Shown one piece after another: positions 56,397 through 63,910 of a stretch of DNA of 64,000 nt. The notes below the pieces were generated by a model. The model was not told the origin of the DNA. It made no database searches and saw nothing but the letters and a program-made list of their open reading frames with translations. The translations under genes were made by a program, and so were the position numbers. How positions within the stretch are numbered: position 1 is the stretch's first letter; each line of letters begins with the position of its first letter. The stretch lies in NCBI GenBank assembly GCA_002375765.1, contig DFMV01000021.1, positions 34,347-98,346 of the forward strand, written 5' to 3'. The DNA comes from Rhizobiales bacterium UBA3584 (lineage in GTDB: Bacteria; Pseudomonadota; Alphaproteobacteria; Rhizobiales; Devosiaceae).

Positions 56397-57020
56397 ATGA
56401 CTGCGACAAGCAGGTTCTGGGACAAGACTGCGGACAAATACGCGCGTCTGCCGATAACCCACGAAGACGACTACGAGACAAAGCTCCGGGTCACGCAGGG
56501 CTATCTGCGGCCCGACATGCGCTTGCTCGAATTCGGTTGCGGGACCGGCGGAACAGCGATTGCGCACGCCCCTCACGTTGCTCATATCCTGGCGATCGAT
56601 TTTTCCGAACGCATGCTCGAGAAAGCGCGCCAGCGTGCTCATGAGGCCGAGGTTACCAACATAACTTTCGAGCGCGCCGACATCACCACTTTGCCACTCC
56701 CCGACCAACCCTACGACATGGTGCTCGGTTTGAGCATTCTGCATCTGCTCAAAGATCCCGATGCCGTCATCGCCAGAGTCTATCGCATGCTCAGGCCGGG
56801 GGGATATTTCGTCTCAAGTACGGCATGTCTGGGGGATACCATGGGCTATTTCAAGGTGTTAGCACCTATCGGACGCGCGCTGGGCCTGCTGCCGATCCTT
56901 AAGGTCATGAGCACCGACGAGGTGATCGCCAAGATCAAGCGACCCGGTTTCGAGATCGCCCATCGTTGGAAACCCGGCCCAGACCGGGCGCTGTTCGTGG
57001 TGGCGCGCAAGCCGGGGTGA
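56397..57020 (+). CDS. Class I SAM-dependent methyltransferase
   Basis: 207 residues with motif I LEFGCGTGGTAIAHAP, motif post I ILAIDFSERMLEKARQRA, ADITTLPLPDQPYDMVLGL and the LRPGGYFVSST segment of the Methyltransf_11/25 type. The N-terminus MTATSRFWDKTADKYAR is typical for small-molecule or quinone-like methyltransferases. Substrate unknown. Adjacent to a divergent LysR regulator; the 3' end meets dusA seven bases later. Confidence 0.85.
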   Translation: MTATSRFWDKTADKYARLPITHEDDYETKLRVTQGYLRPDMRLLEFGCGTGGTAIAHAPHVAHILAIDFSERMLEKARQRAHEAEVTNITFERADITTLPLPDQPYDMVLGLSILHLLKDPDAVIARVYRMLRPGGYFVSSTACLGDTMGYFKVLAPIGRALGLLPILKVMSTDEVIAKIKRPGFEIAHRWKPGPDRALFVVARKPG

Positions 57021-57026
57021 TAGCGC

Positions 57027-58046
57027 TCAGGCGACGCGAACCGCCGCCTGATCGATCTGGGCAAAAGCTGCAGCGATCACTTCGGGCCCTGCGCCAGGCT
57101 TGCAGGCTTCGACACTCAGAATCTGCCGGAAACGCCGCGCACCGGGCAGTCCGTTGGCCAGGCCGAGCATGTGGCGGGTGATCTGGTTGAGGCGCGTGCC
57201 CTTGCCCAACTCGACTTCCGCATAGGCGGTCATGGCGGTCTCGATGTCATCGAGTGTTACCGCAGCGCGCTCCTCGCCGAATATTTTTTCGTCAGTGACG
57301 CCCAAAATCATCGGATCGTGATATGCGGCGCGACCGAGCATGACGCCGTCGGTATGCTGAAGGTGAGTTTCACACTCCTCGAGCGATTTGATGCCACCGT
57401 TTATCATCACGGGAAAATCGCCAAGGCGCTGTTTCAGCCGATACACCCGATCGTAGTTCAGGGGCGGTATGTCCCTGTTTTCCTTGGGTGAAAGCCCCTT
57501 GAGCCAGGCTTTGCGCGCATGAACGTAGAGTGCGTCTATGCCAGTCGGAACCACCGCATCAACGAAGCGATCGAGGTCGGCCTCGATGTCCTGTTCGTCG
57601 ATCCCGATGCGGCATTTGACGGTGATCGGGGTGTCGGTCGCCTCGGCCATGCCCAATAGACACTGGGCCACCAACCCCGGTACGCCCATTAGACATGCTC
57701 CGAACTGTCCAGATTGAACCCGGTCGGACGGGCAGCCGACATTGAGGTTGATTTCGTCATAGCCGAACCGATCGCAAATCCGGACGGCCTGAGCCAATTC
57801 GAGCGGATCGGACCCACCCAGTTGCACCGCCACCGGATGCTCGCTGTCATTGTACCCCAGCAGCCGTTCGGCATCCCCATGCACCAGCGCCGCACTGGTG
57901 ACCATTTCGGTGAACAAGAGCGCATGCGAGGTCAACTGCCGGTGAAGATAGCGGCAGTGCCGATCTGTCCAGTCCATCAGAGGGGCTGTACAGAACCTAC
58001 GCGCTTGTTTTAAAACGATTTTTTTAGTAGCTTCAGTATGTTGCAC
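57027..58046 (-). CDS. dusA: tRNA-dihydrouridine(20/20a) synthase DusA, 5' end remodelled by island
   Basis: FMN enzyme that reduces U20/U20a in tRNA D-loops. 339 residues; signature CTAPLMDWTDRHCRYLHRQL, NLNVGCPSDRVQSGQFGACLM with the catalytic Cys, VKCRIGID and VMINGGIKSLEE. The start is a GTG at 58046 without a clear ribosome site. Residues 1-15 (MQHTEATKKIVLKQA) are AT-rich in codon use and unlike the GC-rich rest, and an integrase gene begins 87 bases away. This fits a dusA whose native first codons were replaced when an island integrated, a recognised behaviour of dusA-specific integrases. Confidence 0.93.
   Translation of the reverse strand: MQHTEATKKIVLKQARRFCTAPLMDWTDRHCRYLHRQLTSHALLFTEMVTSAALVHGDAERLLGYNDSEHPVAVQLGGSDPLELAQAVRICDRFGYDEINLNVGCPSDRVQSGQFGACLMGVPGLVAQCLLGMAEATDTPITVKCRIGIDEQDIEADLDRFVDAVVPTGIDALYVHARKAWLKGLSPKENRDIPPLNYDRVYRLKQRLGDFPVMINGGIKSLEECETHLQHTDGVMLGRAAYHDPMILGVTDEKIFGEERAAVTLDDIETAMTAYAEVELGKGTRLNQITRHMLGLANGLPGARRFRQILSVEACKPGAGPEVIAAAFAQIDQAAVRVA
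57948..58001. other. Probable attachment-site region in dusA 5' end
   Basis: The stretch coding for RRFCTAPLMDWTDRHCRY, highly conserved in DusA, is where dusA-type integrases are known to recombine. Left of it the sequence is chromosomal; right of it (from about 58000) codons become AT-rich. The exact core cannot be set because the second copy lies outside the window; none was found within it. Confidence 0.5.
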
Positions 58047-58133
58047 GGCGGTAGAGGCACCCTAATTTTCGATCCGATACGACCCTTTTCGCCACATTTC
58101 GATTCTTCATTGCACATACAGCGCACACGAAAA

Positions 58134-59207
58134 ATGGCTACGCTTACGAAACTCAAGTCCGGCTCATGGCGAGCCCAAATCAGACGCAAAGGAAAGTACG
58201 CAAGTGATACTTTCCTGCGTCGCGGCGACGCAGAGGCCTGGGCACGCAAACTCGAGCACAAGATTGATCGTGGCGATCCTATACTATGCGATCCCGAAAC
58301 CACAAAATCCTTTGCTGGCCTTATTGATCTGCACTGCCAAGATCTCTCGCAGGTAGGAAAGAAACTAGGTCGTTCCAAGGCGGCAAGTCTAGCGATGCTT
58401 TCAAGGCGGCTCGGGCGTCTTCGGCCAGTTGAACTCGATCGCGAGCGCATTATCGAATTCGGTAAGGAACGTGCCAAAGAAGGCGCGGGACCGGTGACCG
58501 TGTCCATCGACATCGGTTACATCAAGACCATACTCTCGCACGCCGCAGCTGTACACGGAGTGGTTGCCTCCACCGAGGGCATTGACCTCGCTCGAATTGC
58601 ACTAAGCAGGTTGGGACTTGTGGGCAAAAGCAACGAGCGTGATCGTCGTCCAACGGACGCTGAACTTGATGCGATCATTACTCACCTCGAAGCAAATCCC
58701 CTGCTGACAATCCCAGTAGGCAGGATCGTGCGGTTCGCGGTGGCGACAGCAATGAGGCTAGACGAAATTTGTCGCGTTACCTGGGACGATTATAACCCCC
58801 GCACGAAAATGCTCTTCATCCGCGATAGAAAGGACCCACGGAAAAAGGAGGGTAACAATCAGCGAATTCCCCTTCTCAATGTGTCAGGCTACGATGCTTG
58901 CACCCTTATCGAAGAGCAAAGACAGCTGACGGGCAGCAGCAGCGGTAGAATCTTCCCATACAATAGCAAATCCGTCGGCACTGGTTTCCGTCGCGCGTGT
59001 CGCGCTTTAGCCATAGAGGATTTGCATTTTCATGACCTGCGTCATGAGGCCACCAGCAGATTGTTCGAGGCAGGTTTTGCGATCGAACAGGTTTCTCTGG
59101 TTACTGGGCACAAAGACTGGAAGATGCTGCGCAGATATACGCACATCCGACCTGAGAGCTTGCACGCTATCGCTGCTCGCAATGCCTTAGTTACCCATCG
59201 AACGTAA
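58134..59207 (+). CDS. Tyrosine recombinase / island integrase
   Basis: 357 residues from ATG 58134. N-terminal SAM-like core-binding domain (about 1-165; MATLTKLKSGSWRAQIRRKG) and catalytic domain with Arg208 (TAMRLDEICRVTW), His300 and Arg303 (FHDLRHEATS), His326 (GHKDWK) and Tyr335 (RRYTHIRP): the full R-H-R-H-Y set. Position against the dusA 5' end indicates site-specific insertion there. The ATG at 58038 in the same frame would overlap dusA and lacks a ribosome site. Codon usage is mixed, lower in GC than the chromosomal genes. Confidence 0.92.
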   Translation: MATLTKLKSGSWRAQIRRKGKYASDTFLRRGDAEAWARKLEHKIDRGDPILCDPETTKSFAGLIDLHCQDLSQVGKKLGRSKAASLAMLSRRLGRLRPVELDRERIIEFGKERAKEGAGPVTVSIDIGYIKTILSHAAAVHGVVASTEGIDLARIALSRLGLVGKSNERDRRPTDAELDAIITHLEANPLLTIPVGRIVRFAVATAMRLDEICRVTWDDYNPRTKMLFIRDRKDPRKKEGNNQRIPLLNVSGYDACTLIEEQRQLTGSSSGRIFPYNSKSVGTGFRRACRALAIEDLHFHDLRHEATSRLFEAGFAIEQVSLVTGHKDWKMLRRYTHIRPESLHAIAARNALVTHRT

Positions 59208-59234
59208 GCGAGTGTTTTCTACCAGAAGCGCGGC

Positions 59235-59263
59235 CTCGACCTAGCGGCTAATGCGAGGTCGAG
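59235..59263 (+). terminator. Hairpin after the integrase gene
   Basis: CTCGACCT and AGGTCGAG pair in an 8-bp stem 27 bases past the integrase stop; no T run follows. Confidence 0.4.
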
Positions 59264-59511
59264 AACCGTTTCGTCGGCTTTACGCCCCCGTGTCGGCATC
59301 TGTGAGCGGAGATCCAGCCTCGCGAACCGGTCGTCCACTGCAAGTGAACGACCGCTCCATTTTCAGATTTCCGTCCGTTCGGCCATAAGCAACGCGCCTT
59401 CGATGTCCACACCACCATGACGCGTTCGAACGTGACGTTGGTGGCGGATTGAGGGCGGCAGCTGAACGGCGGCTTACGTTCGGTTCACCGCCAGAGCCGG
59501 ACAGTCCGTTT

Positions 59512-59557
59512 CCGTGAAGAGTTTCGGCAGCCGGTAGGCGCCCGAAACTCTTCGCGG
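59512..59557. repeat. Long inverted repeat between integrase and floR
   Basis: GAAGAGTTTCGG at 59516-59527 and CCGAAACTCTTC at 59542-59553 form a perfect 12-bp stem, extendable to 16 with one mismatch, around a 14-base loop. It could be a bidirectional transcription barrier or a recombination remnant. Confidence 0.5.
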
Positions 59558-59727
59558 AACAGACGGGCAGCTTTCGGGAATGAGATCGGCAAAGCGGACC
59601 TCTCCAACAGTCGCGTAGGCAAAGAATTGGAAAGAGACATGAGCGGTATCTTGCAGGGCAGGATACCGCCATTCACGAGGTGTGATAGCTAGTGCACCGC
59701 ACTAAAGGGCATACTGTTTTTTGTCGG

Positions 59728-60942
59728 TCAGATTATTGGCGACCTGTCTACGGCAGACTCACGGGACCGAAGGAGCGCCAGCCCTAACGACACCAGCACC
59801 GCCATCATTGTTGAGTAACAGATCACGGGCCACGCTGTGTCTCCGTTTAGCAGCGTCACCGCGAATGTCCCGGCGATGCCGACTATCAGGCTTTGGGTGC
59901 AGAAGTAGAACGCAACCGCCGATCCGGCGATGTCGTCGAACTGCGCCAAAGCGCCGTTGGCGGTAACAGACACTGTGAAGACGATTCCGACCGCCATAAC
60001 CCACATCGGTACGATAAAGCTGAGGAACGACGGCGATCCGAAGAGTTCGCCGATCCCCAGCAAGACTGCGCCGCAAACGAGCAGGGCCATCCCACGCGCG
60101 ACACATCCTGCGATAGCCCATCTGGCGACAAAGGACTTCGCAAAACGGGTTGTCAGGATCATGATGAGCGCGACGGTCGCGAAGGCAAAGCTGAATCCGA
60201 TCTCGGAATAGCCAGCCTGACCTATGAGCACGCGGGGGGCGGTCGAGAAGAACACAAAGAAGGTGCCCATGCCGGCGCTAAAGCCAACCGTATAGACCCA
60301 AAAGGCAGGGCTCGCGAAAACCGGCAAAACGGATCGGCGCGTCTTCGCTTGATCCATAGGACGGGTTTCTTGCCACCTGAACCCGGCATTCAGCAGTGCA
60401 AGTAAGGCCAGTGCAGACAGTGTGATGAATATCGCCCGCCATCCCAAGAGCTCACCGATCAAAGCTCCGGCGATAGGGCCCAGCGCAGGCACGAACGCCA
60501 GCATCGAACTGAAAAGGCCGTAGATAACAACACCTTCGGGACGAATGGCATAAACGTCGCGAACCGTCGCGAAGGTCGCCACCAGCATGGCCGACGCGCC
60601 AACTGCTTGAAGCAGACGGAAAGCGACAAAGGCTAATGCAGTTGAAGACCCAGCTGCTCCCAGAGACGCAATGACGAAAGCCGTTGCGCCCGCAAGCAGG
60701 ATTGGCCGTCGCCCGATGCGATCTGAGAGCGGGCCAAAGATCACCTGGCCCACGCCGAGCATCACCATGTACAGGCTCAAGGTAAGTTGGATCATGGAGG
60801 GCGTCGTGTTCAGGATGCCAGGCATCGCTGGAACGACGGGGAGGTAAATATCCATCGCCAGTGAAGCGAGAATGTCGAAGGGAGCCTTCAGCAGCAGGGC
60901 TGCTGGCAGCGTATAGGCCCACTTGGGGCGTGTGGTAGTCAT
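59728..60942 (-). CDS. floR: Chloramphenicol/florfenicol exporter (FloR family MFS)
   Basis: 404 residues, exactly the length of FloR, and near-identical to it over long stretches as I remember that protein (MTTTRP.WAYTLPAALLL, APFDILASLAMDIYLPVVPA, LSLYMVMLGVGQVIFGPLSDR, FAKSFVARWAIAGCVARGM, SVTANGALAQFDDIAGS). A 12-helix major-facilitator drug:H+ antiporter, motif A GPLSDRIGRRP. It exports chloramphenicol and florfenicol from the cytoplasm, giving resistance. Differences from the standard protein (for example LLLKAPF, YAIRPEG) mark a variant. No ISCR2 or LysR remnant of the usual floR context is seen; the gene sits on a dusA island with its own attenuator. Confidence 0.93.
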   Translation of the reverse strand: MTTTRPKWAYTLPAALLLKAPFDILASLAMDIYLPVVPAMPGILNTTPSMIQLTLSLYMVMLGVGQVIFGPLSDRIGRRPILLAGATAFVIASLGAAGSSTALAFVAFRLLQAVGASAMLVATFATVRDVYAIRPEGVVIYGLFSSMLAFVPALGPIAGALIGELLGWRAIFITLSALALLALLNAGFRWQETRPMDQAKTRRSVLPVFASPAFWVYTVGFSAGMGTFFVFFSTAPRVLIGQAGYSEIGFSFAFATVALIMILTTRFAKSFVARWAIAGCVARGMALLVCGAVLLGIGELFGSPSFLSFIVPMWVMAVGIVFTVSVTANGALAQFDDIAGSAVAFYFCTQSLIVGIAGTFAVTLLNGDTAWPVICYSTMMAVLVSLGLALLRSRESAVDRSPII

Positions 60943-61020
60943 GATAAATCAACCGCTCGATTAGGGAATACCGGGCGGCGTCTGCTCGTCAGCAATCAGA
61001 TGGGATGGGTCTTACAGAGC

Positions 61021-61049
61021 GCCGCAACAACAATACTGGTTGTTGCGGC
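61021..61049 (-). promoter_or_regulatory. Attenuator hairpin between leader peptide and floR
   Basis: On the minus strand GCCGCAACAAC (61049-61039) pairs perfectly with GTTGTTGCGGC (61031-61021) around a 7-base loop. It begins on the base after the leader stop codon, so a ribosome stalled in the leader would cover the 5' arm. An outer pairing, CCATCTGAT / ATCAGATGG (61076-61084 with 60995-61003), offers an alternative structure. Type and position match drug-induced translational attenuators. Confidence 0.75.
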
Positions 61050-61079
61050 TTACTTGTCTGCTGACTTGGAGCTTTCCAT
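61050..61079 (-). CDS. Nine-residue floR leader peptide (MESSKSADK)
   Basis: ATG at 61079, then GAA AGC TCC AAG TCA GCA GAC AAG and TAA, with CGGAG seven bases upstream as a ribosome site. The pattern M-x-S-x-K-x-A-D-K matches, from memory, the cmlA leader MSTSKNADK and the KxDK core of cat leaders, at which chloramphenicol stalls the ribosome. Located 107 bases before floR, directly before an 11-bp hairpin. Too short for normal gene finding. Role: cis-acting nascent peptide that induces floR translation when the drug is present. Confidence 0.75.
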   Translation of the reverse strand: MESSKSADK

Positions 61080-61124
61080 CTGATGACTCCGGGGTTCTGA
61101 ATTTGGATAGCTATTCACTATCTG

Positions 61125-61130
61125 ATTATA
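61125..61130 (-). promoter_or_regulatory. Likely -10 box of the floR leader transcript
   Basis: A perfect TATAAT on the minus strand 45 bases before the leader ATG. The matching -35 region is weak (no TTGACA at 16-18 bases), so the assignment is tentative. Confidence 0.45.
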
Positions 61131-61609
61131 TGTTGTTCAGCAAGGCGAGAGCGTTGGGCCCATCGCACCGAGACTTCCGCGCACGCCCCCGTTCAAGCCC
61201 TACCCAGATGGCCATGCCGCGGAACTAGATGTGCCCTCATTGCGCTGGATCGGCGCTGCGTAGTGGGATGAAATGATGTCTTCGATCTCCTCGACATAAA
61301 TGGGGCCGGGCTCTGCCAAAGGCGGCGAAACCATCACTTAGCGCCGCGTCCGGGGTGGTTATCAGACCCACTGCTTTTGGTGGGCTACAGCCTGGCCGTC
61401 ATTACCGGGCTCTCGGTGATCTGTCCCGCGCCTCCCGAAACGCAAATGAGACCGAGCGCGCCGCAGTCATCAAAGCGCGCGGACGGCAATATCGAGATCC
61501 CCTGGTCGGAAAAAACGGGTTAAACCAACGACTAGAGTTCACAGGTTACTTGGCACAACACATCGGTCACATTAAGGTTCGTAGAATGCATCTCAACAGA
61601 AGATAGAAA

Positions 61610-62611
61610 ATGAGTGAAGCTCCTGAATTTGTGCCGGACAGCTTCCTAAAAGAGATCTTCTCTTATTATGGTTTGACGTCATCGGCATTTATACTGTTCT
61701 CCGGCGTTATCGTCTCAGGCCTCGGCCTGCAAGGTGTTATCAACCCGGCGATATGGCTATTTGCCGCCTGTCTCGCGCTGATCCTCGGATATTCGCTACG
61801 TCACTATATATCCAACCGCTTTCCATTGGTCTTAACAGTCGCGGTCCTGGCATCTGCGCTGGTCGCATATGTCTCCATTCGGGAGCGTTTGTACCCGTCA
61901 TTAATCCCCGCCGAGGCATACTCGGATGCCTTTGCATCAATTATCGTATCTGCCTTTCCCCTTCTAATAATTTCGTTTTCATTTGCCGTTTCCATTATTT
62001 CTTATAAAAAGCACGATTCAATAATACCGCAAAGTTTACTTCCTTCTATTCAAGCTCAACTTCATGAACAGGTAATAAAGAATCCTCTATACTATGAGTC
62101 GTTTGTATGTAGAATAATTTTGGAATATGATGACAAAATAGGTCAAGTACGGCTCGACACTAGTATAACTATGAAAGTGAAGAACCGCGAAAATGAGCCG
62201 GTGGCGTTCAGGCACCGATATCCAAGGATTACACCTCGCTTTCGATTGCACGAAGTCCGGGTCGATCAGGTAGCAAAAGATATCGGAAACCCGCGGTATC
62301 ATTCTGGAGACGCGGTACATCTGGAGGAAAAGATTGCTGGCAAAGGCTCTGCTGTCGTTGATGCACGAATGACCGAGATTTTTCCGAACAATGGCTCGGA
62401 GCTCTACACCGCCTATAGTTATCCGGCCGCCAACTTTGAGATCAGCCTACTGAATGAGAGTACGAGTACGATCGACGCGTGGATTGAGGTCTTGAACGAC
62501 CATGCTCACGACATAAGGGTCGAGAACAACTACCTGGTCTGGGTGAGCGACAAAGCCATACTTCCATATCAGGGCACCCGCATTGTTTGGAGGCAGGTCT
62601 CAGGAAACTAG
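61610..62611 (+). CDS. Unknown four-helix membrane protein with a beta-rich cytoplasmic domain
   Basis: I do not recognise this gene. 333 residues: four hydrophobic helices in two pairs (about 20-42, 46-64, 72-88, 108-130), then a soluble C-terminal domain of about 200 residues with alternating beta-type segments (RIILEYDDKIGQVRLDTSIT, VHLEEKIAGKGSAVVDARM, NFEISLLNESTSTIDAWIEV). Base composition is clearly AT-richer (especially 61920-62140) than chromosomal genes, a sign of transfer. The next gene starts 3 bases after its stop, so they share a transcript. Membrane effectors of defence systems show such layouts, but nothing proves that role. Confidence 0.75.
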   Translation: MSEAPEFVPDSFLKEIFSYYGLTSSAFILFSGVIVSGLGLQGVINPAIWLFAACLALILGYSLRHYISNRFPLVLTVAVLASALVAYVSIRERLYPSLIPAEAYSDAFASIIVSAFPLLIISFSFAVSIISYKKHDSIIPQSLLPSIQAQLHEQVIKNPLYYESFVCRIILEYDDKIGQVRLDTSITMKVKNRENEPVAFRHRYPRITPRFRLHEVRVDQVAKDIGNPRYHSGDAVHLEEKIAGKGSAVVDARMTEIFPNNGSELYTAYSYPAANFEISLLNESTSTIDAWIEVLNDHAHDIRVENNYLVWVSDKAILPYQGTRIVWRQVSGN

Positions 62612-62614
62612 CAG

Positions 62615-63025
62615 ATGACCAATATCAAAGCGACAATCGAGCTATCCGTCTCACCGCACGTTGATACGCATCAACTGCAGGAGTTGCTCCGAGCGTCTTG
62701 GGAAGATCACATCGACTGCGACCTTGTCGAGCGGCATGCATCGAGCCTTGCATACATTGTCGCATATGTGGGTGGGGATCTGGTTGGCTATTTAAACATC
62801 GCCCACGACGGATGTCGCCACGCATTTATCGTTGATGTGACGGTTCATCCCAACATGCGTCGGATGGGGATAGCGCTAGGTATGCTGAAGAAGGCAGTCG
62901 ATATTTGCACCGAGCGAGGTTACGAATGGATACATCTCGACTTTGATGATCATCTTGAGCCGCTCTACAGGAAGGCGGGCTTTAAGATCGGCAAGTCCGG
63001 CCTCTTTCATATTACGAACCGATAG
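62615..63025 (+). CDS. GNAT-family N-acetyltransferase
   Basis: 136 residues with GNAT motif A VDVTVHPNMRRMGIALGMLKKAV (acetyl-CoA pyrophosphate loop R-x-x-G-I-A), motif B HLEPLYRKAGFKIG and an N-terminal substrate segment. It is preceded by AGGAA inside the membrane-protein gene, three bases from that gene's stop. The acceptor is unknown: it could be a drug, a metabolite or a protein. Ends 3 bases before the convergent radical SAM gene. Confidence 0.85.
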   Translation: MTNIKATIELSVSPHVDTHQLQELLRASWEDHIDCDLVERHASSLAYIVAYVGGDLVGYLNIAHDGCRHAFIVDVTVHPNMRRMGIALGMLKKAVDICTERGYEWIHLDFDDHLEPLYRKAGFKIGKSGLFHITNR

Positions 63026-63028
63026 CTG

Positions 63029-63910
63029 CTAATGTGCCTGCTGCGAGCAAAGGCAACCATCGATCGAGCCTGATCCAGTCCAAAACCCCAAGTAGCTCTG
63101 GATTACGTTTTCACTCTCTTGAAACACACTGCCAATCCTAGATGCTGCTAGGCTACATAAATGCAGGTCTCCGGACGATGAAATTGTGATTTTGGGCGAC
63201 GCAATCTTTCGGCCCCGAACTCCGCTAAAGTGACCCGAAATAAGAACATTTGTGGGGCCATTGTTCTTTGTCATGGCAGCTTTGGTGGCACCAAGAAATT
63301 CATCGTGATCGATCTCTAGGGCCGCCTCGTAAAGTGCGCCGCGGCCGGACGCAATGAACTTGTTGAGAATGAGGCTCAAGGGGACGGCCGTATTACATAG
63401 CTCAACGAAATCGTCGAGTTCATCGATATTTCGGGAAGTAATCACCGCAGAAATAGACATAGGCACGCCATAGTGGACGGCACGTGCCACGGACTTCATT
63501 GCATTTTCCAAACAGGCTCCGCCAGTCAAGTAGCGATAATTTTCTGCTTTCAGGCTCGGAATCGAGAACTGTATCTCGATCTTTTCGTCACGCAGAAAGC
63601 GAATATCGTCCTCCGAAAGCGTAGTGCCATGAGTAACGATCTCGACTGCCCCGAAAGCTCTTAGCCTTTTGGCGATTTCTCGCCAATTTGGGTGTGCGGT
63701 TGCATCACCGCCAGCCATAATGGACTTCAGTTCATAATCGTCAGCATATGCGGAAGCAAACGCCATCAGTTTTTCGACACATTCCAGCGACATATGCCGA
63801 TGATGTTTGGCATTCTCCGAGCGCCAAGCGTTGTAACAGAAACGGCACTTAATTTGGCAATGCTCGGTAACTTCAATCCAAAGCGACAGTGTCGTCTTTG
63901 CCCCGCTCAT
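63029..63910 (-). CDS. Radical SAM protein of unknown substrate
   Basis: 293 residues. The [4Fe-4S]/SAM motif is Cys18/Cys22/Cys25 in VTEHCQIKCRFCYN, followed by MAGGDATAHPNW (the GGE-like SAM-contact region). The C-terminus has extra cysteines: LHLCSLAASRIGSVF and DGCLCSQ, like a shortened SPASM/twitch cluster site, which suggests a peptide or protein substrate. The ATG at 63910 is preceded by GAGG, and an upstream frame overlaps the start, so the gene continues an operon that enters from the right. Part of the AT-richer island. Confidence 0.85.
   Translation of the reverse strand: MSGAKTTLSLWIEVTEHCQIKCRFCYNAWRSENAKHHRHMSLECVEKLMAFASAYADDYELKSIMAGGDATAHPNWREIAKRLRAFGAVEIVTHGTTLSEDDIRFLRDEKIEIQFSIPSLKAENYRYLTGGACLENAMKSVARAVHYGVPMSISAVITSRNIDELDDFVELCNTAVPLSLILNKFIASGRGALYEAALEIDHDEFLGATKAAMTKNNGPTNVLISGHFSGVRGRKIASPKITISSSGDLHLCSLAASRIGSVFQESENVIQSYLGFWTGSGSIDGCLCSQQAH

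Larger units (their letters stand above)
59208..59727. other. Island intergenic region with hairpins, no confident gene
   Basis: 520 bases between the integrase and floR 3' ends. Hairpins: CTCGACCT / AGGTCGAG at 59235-59263, and a 16-bp stem (one G-U) at 59512-59527 / 59542-59557 around CCGAAACTCTTC. Reading frames here are Arg/Cys/Ser-rich without ribosome sites. It may contain remnants of mobile DNA, but I recognise none. Confidence 0.4.
60943..61609. other. floR leader region plus unassigned island DNA
   Basis: 60943-61130 holds the floR leader, attenuator and a -10 box (annotated separately). 61131-61609 shows no convincing gene: a minus-strand frame from about 61340 to 61208 reads MVSPPLAEPGPIYVEEIED.. 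for 44 codons, and a plus-strand frame near 61364-61521 codes LLLVGYSLAVITGLSVICP.., neither with ribosome sites. These could be decayed fragments of mobile genes. Confidence 0.4.

Noticed and set aside
59280-59676. Minus-strand frames of 63 and 130 codons behind floR
   Set aside because: Ser/Arg/Cys-rich composition, no start signal, crossed by a long inverted repeat.
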